Under the pieces are notes generated by a model. It saw nothing but the letters and a program-made list of their open reading frames with translations. It did not search any database and was not told the DNA's origin. 64,000 nt of DNA, taken from Kwoniella bestiolae CBS 10118 (Eukaryota > Basidiomycota > Tremellomycetes > Tremellales > Cryptococcaceae). The position numbers were made by a program, and so were the translations under genes. The stretch lies in contig NC_089247.1 in the NCBI RefSeq assembly GCF_000512585.2, positions 744,001 through 808,000 of the forward strand, given 5' to 3'. This document shows, one piece after another, positions 1-10,998 of this stretch (positions are counted from its first letter, which is position 1; each line of letters starts with the position of its first letter).

Positions 1-798
1 CTCCTCACCTATCTCCCCCTCTTCCTCCCCCTCTGGCCCATTCGACCTCCCCCGCGAGCTTGGGCACCTCCCAGCCCACGGGTACGGGCTGGACAAGTCT
101 GATCTGCGGAGTAAGTGGGTAAGGAGGCAGAGGGAGCTACACCCCGACAAGTTCACTTCGAAGGGTGATAAGATCGTTGATCTCGCTAGGGAGTTGTCGG
201 GGAGGGTTAATGAGGCGTATAATGTTTTGGGGGATGAGTTGAAGAGGGCTGAGTATATTGTGGGTTCGCTCTCTCTAGTTTATGAATTAGGTTGTGAGGT
301 GTAATAAGTGGTATCATAGTTTTTTTTACTCTGCTCACCCACTCTGCTGCCTCTACTCTGCTACCTCTACTCTGATGGTGGATATAGAATGTATTGTCAG
401 TAGGGTTATCGCTTATCAATCTCTTGTTTTGATTATAGCTCTCACTCCACGACAAAGCAACGGACGAGACGGACAAGCTAGACGACCCAATGATGTTAGC
501 TGAGATCCTCGAAGCGCGAGAAGAGCTGGAGGAAGCGAATAACCAAGAGGAGATCCAGAGGATACGGAGTGATAATCACGGTGAGTCGAACTGATCATTA
601 CCGCTACGTACCACCTGAACAGGCAGAGAGAGCTGATCAATGCGAAATGCTTGTGTAGCCAAAGTAGAAGTTATAATAATGCAGCTTCACTCTGCATTCA
701 GCGAAGATCCACCGAATTTGGAGGAAGCGAAGAATCTGGCTGTGCAGCTGAGGTATTGGAAGGGTTTGGAGAATGCTGCGAGGGAAAAGGCGATTTGA
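1..798 (+). CDS. JAC1: Mitochondrial J-domain co-chaperone JAC1/HscB (5' end outside window)
   Basis: This is the 3' part of the Hsp20/HscB-type J-protein that delivers the Fe-S scaffold Isu1 to mitochondrial Hsp70. The window opens inside the gene in frame 2. Exons are about 2-259, 439-580 and 659-798. The first exon carries the J-domain, with the HPDK motif (HPDKF) after a basic helix II, then a helix III ending in AEYI. The second exon has the acidic segment with EILEAREELEEA, the landmark of the HscB C-terminal three-helix domain. The third ends in the helix LEEAKNLAVQLRYWKGLENA and a TGA at 796-798. The two introns have GT..AG ends; the second acceptor (TGTGTAG) was chosen because it keeps the frame into the conserved last helix. 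The start and the mitochondrial presequence lie left of the window. The family is secure; the exon edges are inferred. Confidence 0.88.
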
Positions 799-1080
799 GC
801 AGGGTGTGGAGTGGATGGACGGTATATGTGGTTATTCTGGACGTTCTCAGGAGATGAGTTGATCGTGATGAGGTGTTTGTCAATAAACGTATCCACATTT
901 TATCTCCAAAGTCCTAAGCATCAATAGATACAATGCATTACATGTATCATATTACATGCCAGCGACACAAGTGACGCAACTCGACTGCTTCTCCGCGATG
1001 TACAGGATAAAATACAACAGTACAATGATACAACAATCTCTAGACTCCCGCTATGAACCGAAATGTCCCTAAGAGGCGCA

Positions 1081-2385
1081 TCACCCCAGCGCAGCCTTGA
1101 TAGCCCTCCTCTCATCCCTATCCCTCCTCTCCAACTCTTTCCACTTAACCTTCCCCTTCTTCCCCAACTCCAACCCCTTGCCATGTCCCCTCCCATGTCC
1201 ATATTGACTCCGTCTCCTCGCATCCTCAATCTCCTTATGACTGTGCGTCACTTTCTTAGCTAGCGACTCAATATTCCGATTACGGGAATTATGGCTGTGG
1301 CCTAAACCTTTTCTATCTAATTTGAGAGTTGTCGAGATGGGTGCTGTACGACCTGGACCATATGCCTTCGCACCCCCTTCTATCTCTAAATCATCGTCGG
1401 AAGATTCCGACAGGGTGAGATCAATGATGGGTTGTCCGTTATCGTCTATCTCCACTACATCTTCTTCCTTTCCTTTCCCTTTTGCACCCCTTCGTGAAGG
1501 CGATGATAGTCCATCCTGAATTTGTATCTGGGGTTGAGTCTGCACCTGACTTTGAGACTGGTCCATTGATTCTTCCCTCCCAACAGGTCGACCCAGCCCT
1601 CCACCATGCCATCCCAGTCTATCTCTCAGAATCTCATACCCTTTATTCTCCGGTCCGAGGACATACTGAGGCTCGTACTGTCTTTTCGGCGCTGCGGGGT
1701 TGATGTTGAGCAGGGACCCTATGGAAGTGGTACGCGTTGGTTTTGGTGTCTCTGACGGTGAGGAGGTGGAGTGAAGGAGCGCTCGACGGATGAACCAGTC
1801 TTTCGAGTGGACGCGGAGGGGTTTCTTGGTAGTTGATACGGATGCGGCTGCGGGAGCTGGAGGAGCAGTGATAGAAAATGATGATGGAGATGAAGCAGCT
1901 GCTATGGTTGGAGCGACGTCTGTGGTAGTAAGGCTCGACGGTCCAACTTGAGCATCCCCATCCTTCCTCCCTCCTGAAGTGGGTAGACTGCGCGATGATA
2001 AAGAGAGATACCAATCCGCCACGTCCCTTCCCTTCTCCTTCTCCCTCTCATTGCCATCCTCTCGATTCCTCCCCTGATCTACCATCACATCCACTCCATC
2101 ACTTGTAGATCTGCCCAACTCGTCGTAGCTCGTAGAAGACACAACGAATTTAGGTGGTAAGATCAATCTAGGCGGTCCATGCTGAGCGGGGTTGATATTC
2201 CATTCTTTCCATACTGATTCTCTTGGTGGGTCCCTGTTGTAGGCATTTCTAATCGTATCGGTGTCGTCTTCGGTTGATTGATAAGTTGGATTCAGGTGCG
2301 AAGGACCAGGAGATGATTTGATGATTATTGCTGAAGGGAGTCCTAGACCTGCTCTGTAGGGTCTGGATTGTGAGGGGTCTGTCAT
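1081..2385 (-). CDS. G-patch domain protein with an interrupted G-patch
   Basis: One uninterrupted reading frame of 434 residues from MTDPSQS. A further 97 upstream codons are open but look like 5' leader, so the internal ATG at 2385 was preferred. Around residues 240-265 there is the first half of a G-patch (KGYEILRDRLGWHGGGLG). Its usual closing part, LKLDRKGLG, appears only near residue 355, after a low-complexity Gln/Ser and acidic insert. Upstream, near residue 200, is a DWFIRRALL segment, which I recall from fungal G-patch proteins. The C-terminus is a basic helix rich in Arg, Asp and Glu. G-patch proteins generally bind and stimulate DEAH helicases in splicing or ribosome assembly. The specific partner is not known here, so no symbol is given. 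The rest is Ser/Thr-rich and probably disordered. Confidence 0.7.
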   Translation of the reverse strand: MTDPSQSRPYRAGLGLPSAIIIKSSPGPSHLNPTYQSTEDDTDTIRNAYNRDPPRESVWKEWNINPAQHGPPRLILPPKFVVSSTSYDELGRSTSDGVDVMVDQGRNREDGNEREKEKGRDVADWYLSLSSRSLPTSGGRKDGDAQVGPSSLTTTDVAPTIAAASSPSSFSITAPPAPAAASVSTTKKPLRVHSKDWFIRRALLHSTSSPSETPKPTRTTSIGSLLNINPAAPKRQYEPQYVLGPENKGYEILRDRLGWHGGGLGRPVGREESMDQSQSQVQTQPQIQIQDGLSSPSRRGAKGKGKEEDVVEIDDNGQPIIDLTLSESSDDDLEIEGGAKAYGPGRTAPISTTLKLDRKGLGHSHNSRNRNIESLAKKVTHSHKEIEDARRRSQYGHGRGHGKGLELGKKGKVKWKELERRDRDERRAIKAALG

Positions 2386-2753
2386 GTTGCTTTGGGAGAC
2401 ATCTAACGTACTTTTGGATGTGTATGGTGATGATGGTGAATTGGTGTAATATAATAACAAGGAACAGAGAGAGAAAGATGGGAGTGAACGATTTGTCAAA
2501 TGTATTTGAACTTGGGTGGCAAATGTTGACGATAGCAATAAAAGTGTCAAGGTGGCGAATTCCGTTGCAGCAGTTCTTCCACTAATGCGCGGGTGTCGGT
2601 CATTCATGAATGGATGCAATGCATTGACAGTTGATGCCTTGGATATAGTGTATAGATGTGCTATGTGATATGACAAGATGAATTGTAGATGTATACTTGA
2701 TTTAGGATATCTAATTATGGCCGAAAACCCCCTCTTTTCTATACAAGGGTAGT
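2386..2753. other. Spacer between two minus-strand genes
   Basis: This holds the 3' flank of the permease (right part) and the promoter and leader of the G-patch gene (left part). The leader is open in the same frame as the G-patch gene but its translation is not convincing. I see no RNA gene or repeat. Confidence 0.4.
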
Positions 2754-5034
2754 CTATCGACCAGTATATTTCCTCTCCAGATATCTAACGGGTAGGTACA
2801 CCAGTGTGACTACCGTAGCTCCCAGTTCGAAAGCGACGTCTCCGCTGCGAATCGCACCACGGGTCAGCTTAACACCTAGAAGTGACTTGGCGTCTGTTCA
2901 GAAAAAAAAAACTTACGATCCCTCAGTGATTTTTCTAGCTATCCATCCAACCCACCAAGACTGCGACATCGAAGCTGCAATGATTGGTATACCCTATTGA
3001 TCACGCACCAAATCATTCAGCTATTAGCCAGTACGTCTTGAAACACCCAGCTGACACCTGAAATTCACCACTCACGCATATGGACGATACGATACAAGCC
3101 AAACCAATAGGCAACTTGCCAATCTTATTCCAAATTTCCACAGGGTAAGTTTTCCTACTAACTGGATTCCTAAATAACATCGGTTCGATCAATGTCGGTG
3201 GGATATACAGGGCAGTCCAGTACGATAATACCGCTGAGAAGTTTTCCAAAGCGACGTAGAACGACGATGCTCCGACGATGGCGATGGGGAGGTAGATTGC
3301 TGTGACGATGACAGCTAGGAAGTATCTTGGAACTACATCATACAAGATATCACTCAGATACTCCCAACACCTGGTGATTGAAGAGCTTATGAGAGCTTAC
3401 CTTTAACCAAGAAGGGGATAGCGACTTGACCACTCAATCCTGCTGAGTAAATCGTCGGCGCGGTATTGGCAACTACACTCAAACAGAACAAGACCATGAC
3501 GAATCTTGCTCCACCCCCTGAACCTGTGATTGCGAAGATCAAGTTCGGTACGCCGATTTCAGACGCTTCGGCCCATTCGATGACGGAGTATGAGGCCAGT
3601 TGACATGCTGCACCGAGGAGAGTGATCGTGATGATGGGGATGGTGAGACCGAGGTAGACACAGAGGAATAAAGGTAATCGAGGTGTGTGTGCTGGGAGGG
3701 ATGTGGTCTACATGAATGTCGAATTAGCATCTGGATCGAACGTGTGCAAGACAAAGAATGATTGAAGCATAAGTCAAGGTGATGAAAGAATCAACTCACA
3801 AAATCACTAGCCAGAGCAGAATAAGTAATTGTGAACCCAATCAAACTGGCTCCATAACCCAATACACCACTAGCAGTCACTCCCGTAGCTTCATAAGCAG
3901 CTTCTGCAACTGCCAAATGAAGCTTGCTTCCTGATATTCCCGCGAGAGCGATAAAGACAACGATCATGATTGGGAATGCGGTGAGTGAAACGACGTGTAA
4001 CGCCCTTAGGCCGACGAATGATAGCTATTCGACATGACGAGTTGAATGTCAGCTGATTTGATCCGTCTTTGACTCGCAGCGGATCAGGATAATAAGCTAA
4101 CTTACGATCAAAGCGATTAAAGCGGCAATGACTATCCCAACATTATAGCTCATCGTGCTATTAGATGCTAATGACAGACACTGTCCAGCTAAGATAGCAG
4201 TAAGAGACATGAATCCAATCATTGTTGCGCAGTTGATGAGACCGAATACCATAGCTGGGAAATAACTATTCCGAAAACACCATAAATTAGTTTTGTTAGC
4301 TGAGAAATCTGCTTAGGCTTGGAGAGAATCCACTCACCCCAACCCATATCTAGCCTGTACCATCTGCCTCATACCTGTCTTTGGACCATTGGTAGCGCAG
4401 TACGCAACTGGTATACCAGAAGCCAATGTGAATAGGATGATACATGCTGCTGAGGCTCGCCAGTTCAGACCGAATAGTGCTGGACCGATAACACCTTCTG
4501 AGAACTATGACGGAGAAGAAACAACATATCAGCTTGCGATCTCATTGACATGAGGTAGAGAGCAAATCAGCTGAGGGAGATGTGAGATACGACTCACAGA
4601 AAGAATGTTGAAGTTGAATGCTGCCCAGAGTGTCGTCTGAGGGAGGTACGACCAGATAGTAAGTGTATCTCGATCCTGTCAATCAGATATATCAGCAATG
4701 TCCAGCAACTCCGACCATACCTTAATCAGATCTAGATTGCTGATAAAGACGAAGCACCACTCACATCCTCAGGTCTAGGCTCAATCCCCCTCTCCTCCAC
4801 ACCATGCTCTACCAACACATCCATCCCCCTCTTAGCTAGTCCAATCGCTCCAGAGGGATACTTTCGATATCTACCATTCGCAGCTGCCTCCTCGTCATAC
4901 CTATAATCCGTTTGAGGTAGCTGGGCTGTTCCTTCGCCATCCAATCCGTTCGAGGGGAGATAAGTATCCTTGGATCGATCGGATAGCTCTAGGGCGTCTA
5001 ATTCGGTTTGGTGTTGAGGTTTGGCGGATGACAT
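2754..5034 (-). CDS. FCY2: Purine-cytosine permease, NCS1 family (FCY2 type)
   Basis: A multi-exon NCS1 transporter that would import cytosine, adenine, guanine or hypoxanthine with protons at the plasma membrane. The first exon (start at 5034) encodes a hydrophilic acidic N-terminus that ends in GVEERGIEPRPED, the fungal FCY signature before the first helix. The next exon gives LTIWSYLPQTTLWAAFNFNI. It is followed by FSEGVIGPALFGL and by the loop with TNGPKTGMRQMVQARYG. The later exons are hydrophobic helices. The last exons read SMSQSWWVGWIARKI, then GDVAFELGATVVTLVYLPVRYLE, which is the usual FCY C-terminus, and stop at 2754-2756. At least eight introns are needed. The two last intron junctions were checked and keep the frame. 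Substrate specificity within the family cannot be read from sequence. Confidence 0.87.
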
Positions 5035-5621
5035 TTCGCCTGTTTTCGCTGTGATAAACCCTACGATATACTATAAGGATGTATAAGAGAAGAACAATTC
5101 AAGAAGAGACGATACCCTCTATCTATATATGTCAGCTGAGATATGGAAAAGAGAAGATTGACTCCAGGTTGTAATTTCCATTTTTATCTCTACTCGATTT
5201 GATAGATTGGAAAAAACCCGAGATCTCTTTTACAGTCCATGCATGATTTTCGCTTTAGCCGACGCATCGCCCAAGCCAAAGTTACTGGAATGAAGGAGTA
5301 AAGCGGCGAAGACCGAATACCTGCAATCACGGATCAACTGATATTTGAGGGGAGGTACAGTACTCGTAGATTACGGCAAGCTAAGGTGTAAAGTAAATAC
5401 TGCTGTAGTAAATCTGAATGGATGGGAAGTAACTTACTCTGACTCTCTCCTTTCATTAGCGTACAAACGTTTATGCTTCTATTCCACCCAGTATCGCGTG
5501 TATACGTGCAAGCAGCAAGCATCGTATATCACATTTGCGAACGACCATGAACATATAAACAGCAATCTCTCCTCTTGATCTGTATCTGTACCTTGTGGGC
5601 GAACGCTCAGTAACGACCAAG
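5035..5621. promoter_or_regulatory. Divergent promoter region, permease / SPX exporter
   Basis: This is the only sequence between the permease start (minus strand) and the SYG1-like start (plus strand), so it must hold both promoters. An AT-rich run, tctatctatatat, lies about 80 bp upstream of the permease start and could serve as its TATA region. I see no CACGTG box that would mark Pho4-type phosphate control. Confidence 0.45.
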
Positions 5622-8600
5622 ATGAAATTCGGACGGTGAGTTGCGTTGTTTGTCCCCCTCTTCCTCGACCTGCCAGCTAGTCCCAGGTACTTGTGCGCCT
5701 ACTCCCACGTATCAGTATAAGCTGAGTCTTTATAATACATCAGGTACCTAGTAGAGAACCAAACGCCAGAATGGAAACGTGCCTATATAGATTACAGACA
5801 ATGTAAGAAGAAGATCAAGGTAGTTGCCAAACGACTCGGACAGATCAAGGAGCGGAGAGAGGGTGAACCGGGGGGAGAGGAGGAGGAAGATGAGGATGGT
5901 GATTCCTCAGGAGCGGATGACGATCATGGGCCGTCTGCTCCTCCTAGAGATAAAAGGACACCAGATACGATCAAGGGGGGGTTTGGTAAATTAAGGATGG
6001 GGAGTGGTGGGAATACGCCGAGGTTGAATAGGTGGACCGTGAGTTACACTCAGGTTGCATCGGCCCTGCGTGTGGTAGAGCTCAGATGGCATACTCTTGT
6101 TACACAAGGATACTTGAGCTGAAGCTGGGTGCCATGATAGTCGCGCACATCAGAACACAGTCAGAAATACGGCTCAACAGGTACCAGTCCCCGACCACCG
6201 CAATCCCATACCGAGAGACCTGCACCTCCTCCGCTCGACCTCGGCTCACCAAGCGTAGATGATAATGAACGGAATGGCATTAAACCTACCTCAAGTCCCA
6301 GGCCGCAGGATGATCCTGGTCAAGGTCAATCCTCAAGAGCAAGGGCAGATAGCACCTCACGGTCTAGGAAAGGGGTAGTATTCAGTCCGAATCTCAAGGC
6401 AGATGCTATAGTGGAGACTACGATCGAAGAACGATCCGAACATTCCCGACGATCAAGTACGAGTGATGCGTTGAGGGAGAGTGATTCCGGAACACCATTG
6501 ACCAAAGCTACGGCGGCACAAGAGGATGATGGTGGCAAAAAACCAAGAAAAGGGTCGATATCCATATCAATGACTAAGAGCCCCAGATTATGGAGTCCAA
6601 GATTGGGGTCAAGTTCTGGAGCTACGCCTACGCCCAAGGATACTTCGTCGGCTGCTGATACTCCCAGAGGCGTCAGGAGTCCTCGATTGGGACCAAGGAG
6701 TTTGAGTGAGCTTGTCGATTCATGGTTCTGTAACACCTGTAGACCGTCTAGATAACACTGATACGATCCCTGCATAGGATCAATGACATTACCCTCCCCT
6801 GCACTACCTCTACGAAACGCCGGACCGCCAGTCCGCACCGCAGACAACTTTGACGATCTGTACAAGCAGCTGGAACAAGATGAGAAAGACTTCTTCGATT
6901 TCCTAGAACACGAACTGGATAAAGTGGAGAAGTTCTACTTGGCAAGAGAAGGGGATGCAATGAGACGTGCCCATGATCTTCGAGATCAGTTGAGGGAATT
7001 GGCAGAACATCGTAAAATCTATCATGAGCTGTATCCCCACGGAACTCCAGAATGGGAGACCAAAGTAGGAAGGATCCTACCCATCTCTCAGGCTACTGCG
7101 AATGGTCCTGCTATCAATCTGATAAAGCAAAAACTGGGTATAGGCGGTACTACGAATCCTGATGAGAATCAAAATGGAAATGGAGCGGGAAATCATCTTC
7201 AAGTACCCGGTGGTCCTCTGAAACGATCAAATTCGCCTATACCGATGATGTCTGAGAATGAACGGTCGAGCTTGAGAGAGGCTATGAGGGCTGACAAGGA
7301 TCATCAGACGTATAATCCGGAGAGGTATCAGAAATATAAGAAGGAGCTTAAGACGGCTGTGTTAGAGTTTTATAGACAGTTGGAGTTGATCAAGAATTAT
7401 CGGGTGGGTATTGTCTCCTCTCATATGACTTGGATCCTTGTTGAGGAAATTTGGTGGCGGAGTGGTTGTGTGTTGGCGTCAATGAGGGTTTCTGCTGATT
7501 GTCGGGTTCGAATAGATCATGAATCTCACTGGATTTAGAAAGGCTCTGAAGAAGTTTGAGAAGACTACCAAGGTAAGTCACCGACCAGCATCGCATCGTT
7601 CAAGACACTACGACGATACTGATGATATGAAACAGATAACATGCCTTGAGATGTATACCGACGAACGTATATCAAAAGCTACTTTCTCCCAATCTGAAGC
7701 TATCGATGGGTTGATCAAGCAGATCGAAGATCTGTATACGATACATTTTGGTAAGTCCATTTTATCAAATGCCATGGAAAGAAGCCATGAGCTGATTGCT
7801 AAGTCGGGTCGTTTCGATAGAACATGGAGATAGCAAGCGAGCGAGAGATAAGCTGAGAAGACAAACTACCGAGAAGACGGTGAGCGATATTTCACCTACT
7901 CATCGTGTTCAGCAGAATGGCTGCTGATCAGTGGATTCCTATTTAGCACTATGACAGCGTTTTCAGATCAGGTATAATGATAGGTATAGGCTTACCTGCG
8001 GCCGTCTTCGCTCTGATTGAATGTAAGTTGCAATCCATCACGCCCTCTCTACTTTCCCACATACTGATCTGCGTTTTGGGTTATCAGCCAGCAAATCGCA
8101 TGTCCGACAGGAATTGCCCGCTTGGGAAGGATTATTGCAAGTCTACGGTGGATTGTATCTGCCGATCGCGTTTGCGATGCTCTTTCAATTGAATTTGGGG
8201 GCCTACGTAGCTGCGAGGATCAATTATGAGGTGAGCTTGGTCTTCCCGATGGCCTGGAGTCTTTAGGTGGTGTGGTGGATATGCTAATTCCGGGATCTCG
8301 TAGTTCGTCATGGAGATGACTCGACCTACGATCGATTATCGGTCTTTCCTTGAGGTGTGTCGTGATCCCTATCCAATATCATTGCCGTAGCATACTAAGT
8401 CGAGTGATCCGTTTTGAGCAGATCCCCGCATTCTTGTTCTTGACGTTATCATATTGCTTTTACTTCACTTTCGCCCAGATTGGAAGCTCAAGCGTAGCCC
8501 CTACTACGTGAGTAATCGCCTTCAAAAAATCTTCGTTTGGTGGTCATGCGACTGACACGAGTGCGTAGATGGCCACTCGCATGGCTAGTATTCACTGTCG

Positions 8601-10233
8601 TATTCTTCTTGAACCCTTTACCAGTCTTAAGGAGAGGTACGAGGTACTGGTTATTGAAGGTGTTGTTTAGGGTCGTCACACCTGGATATAGTAGAGTAGA
8701 GGTGAGTCTCAGTTGTCGAGAGTCCAATGGAGCACATCAAGGCAGCAGCTGACAGTCTCCATTTCATAGTTCATAGCGTTCTTCTTGGCGGATGAGCTCA
8801 ACTCTTTGGTTTATTCTGTGCAGAATATCTATTTCATATCGTGTGGCTGTGAGTAATCAATCCTTCCCTCTTTTTCTTGCTTGCAACATCATACAAGGAT
8901 GTCGAATGACGGCAGCTGATTCTGAGCTCCATCTCGATAGACTCGAAACATTGGCCCGCCGACGTATTCACCGTCTGTCATTCTGGGAAATCGTGGCCTT
9001 ATGCTTTATTGGCTTGTTTGCCCGCTGGATCACGTTTCATCCAATGCTTGAAGAGGTACTATGATTCCAAGTTGAATATTCATCTGATCAATGTACGTGT
9101 GCACCTTTCATCGCTCTTCGAATTTCTGCTCAAGTTTGTCCTTCGAACATTCGCGGATCTATGGGATATTGGGCTGACTTCCTTTTTCTCGCTTTTATAG
9201 GCCGGTAAATACTCTAGTGTGATCTTACAACAATGTCTATTCGTCTATTGGCGATCCAGGAATAGCCATATCAACGATAAATCGTTTATCATCTGGTTCA
9301 TATTTGCTGTTCTCAGTGCGACTTATACCTCTACTTGGGTGAGTCGATTGATCTCGCTATGACTCGAGGTGGATTGCTAAATTCTTGTCTAATATCTGAT
9401 GTAGGATCTCGTCATTGATTGGAGTTTGTTCAGACCTCAGGCTGGGCTGTTGAGGAAGGATTTGGGATATTCTTCGAGATATGTGAGCGTGCCTTCTATC
9501 ATGATCGTCTCCTTCCCTTAGTTGTGGTCTATCTACCTTTTCTGTCTGTTGACTGAGCTGATACTCCATGATGTAGGTATATTACCTCGCTATGGTCACG
9601 AATGTTCTCATCCGATTTGTCTTCATCTGGTACGTACCGTCCGTGACCCGATCTAGGTAGACGGTCAGTGCTGATATCGAAATGCGATAAGGTATCTCCC
9701 TCTCTCAACTCGGAATGTCAGATTACGATCCTTCTTCTTTGCGCTGGCTGAGATGCTTAGACGATGGCAATGGAATTTCTGTGAGTAATCAATTCAGCTA
9801 AGAATTCTACTGTTTTCTGAACCTGTCAACAGGGAAAGTGTAGATAGCTGATCATCCGCGTGAGACAGTCCGAGTGGAAACCGAACATCTAGGTAACGCC
9901 GATGCCTATCGAGTCACGCGTGAAGTCCCCCTACCCTACCGACGAATCAACAGTGATTCAGATGAAGATGGCGATCAAGACTTGGACAGCAAGGATCATT
10001 CCAAAGAGAAAAAGAAGAATCCCCTATCGGTGCATTTGGATAGATTGAGATTAAGACATAATATTAGGCATTCCAATCATTCGGACGACGATACGTTAAC
10101 CCCAGGAGGGGGAAGAGGACCTGATGCCATTAATGCGGGGCCGAGGGGATATAGGCTTGAGAGGGATTATGAGGCTAGGAGACCTGGGGATTGGAGTGGG
10201 GTTGTTACGCCTAGTGGGGGACAGGCTGTTTGA
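5622..10233 (+). CDS. SYG1: SPX-EXS phosphate exporter (SYG1/XPR1 family)
   Basis: A long, intron-rich gene. The first coding exon is only 14 nt (MKFG plus a split Arg codon). The next exon continues YLVENQTPEWKRAYIDYRQC, the classic start of an SPX domain. SPX domains bind inositol pyrophosphates and report phosphate status. The SPX region is interrupted by a long Ser/Pro-rich insert and resumes at LYKQLEQDEKDFFDFLEHEL. Downstream are the hydrophobic exons, with LPIAFAMLFQLNLGAYVAARINYEF and TRPTIDYRSFLEIPAFLFL. The EXS domain follows, with ILQQCLFVYWRSR, STWDLVIDWSLF and LAEMLRRWQWNFFRVE. The Arg/Trp-rich EXS end is diagnostic of the XPR1 family, which exports phosphate. The C-terminal tail is acidic then basic and stops at 10231-10233. 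About a dozen introns are needed. Location at plasma membrane or Golgi is inferred. Confidence 0.9.
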
Positions 10234-10998
10234 AGTGGATTTCATTTTGTGGTTATGGTTTATCGGAAATGCATGGAAGGGATCAGGAATTAGATTGGTT
10301 ATTTAATTTTTTTTTGGTTCTGTTCGTCCGTAGCGTACAGAATTCATAGTATAGTATGATATAATTAAAGATCGCATTGTTGACATATGTAAAAATACAT
10401 GCATACTCATATCATCGTACAAACGATCGGAACCCTTCCCCACTCTGATACCCACGCACCCTCCTTTGTTCGGACACACAAACACATTCAGGGACAAAAG
10501 AGTAAAAGCGAGTTCAAAGTGTTACTCCGATATCAACGATCAATGCTCAACCCATCATCATGTCATCACCATCAATCAACTACGTATTTATTGTAATTCA
10601 TTCATTGATTTATTGTACTACTAACCGAAGGTTACAAAGATATTTTTTGTTCTTCTCAATGAAGACCCCATAGCAAGTCGAATGAGGATGTACGGACAAT
10701 GAATAAAATCACGAGACAGAATACAATACTAATGTCACGAAGCAAGCTAAAGAGCACAGGGGGCGTAACATCTGTCTGATCATTCGCACGGACCAAAGCG
10801 CTACTAAGCCGAGTTGAGCGGTCCAGTCCAGAAAAAGGTTGAATGACTTATCTACATCACCATCCCAGCGATATAAACACCGGCCCAAAGTTGGATATTG
10901 AGGATATCGATACTACGAGGAACCTTACTCTGCTGGTGAAAGAATAACTTCTGCTATATTTTGAATTGACCACCCCAAAAACATCAACATCGATCAAA
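10234..10998. other. Spacer with the 3' flank of SYG1 and promoter of the next gene
   Basis: This contains an AT-rich stretch after the SYG1 stop, suited to 3' end formation, and the upstream region of the gene at 10999. A gatataaac sequence near 10869 sits about 130 bp before that start and could be its TATA element. No tRNA-like or repeated sequence was seen. Confidence 0.4.
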
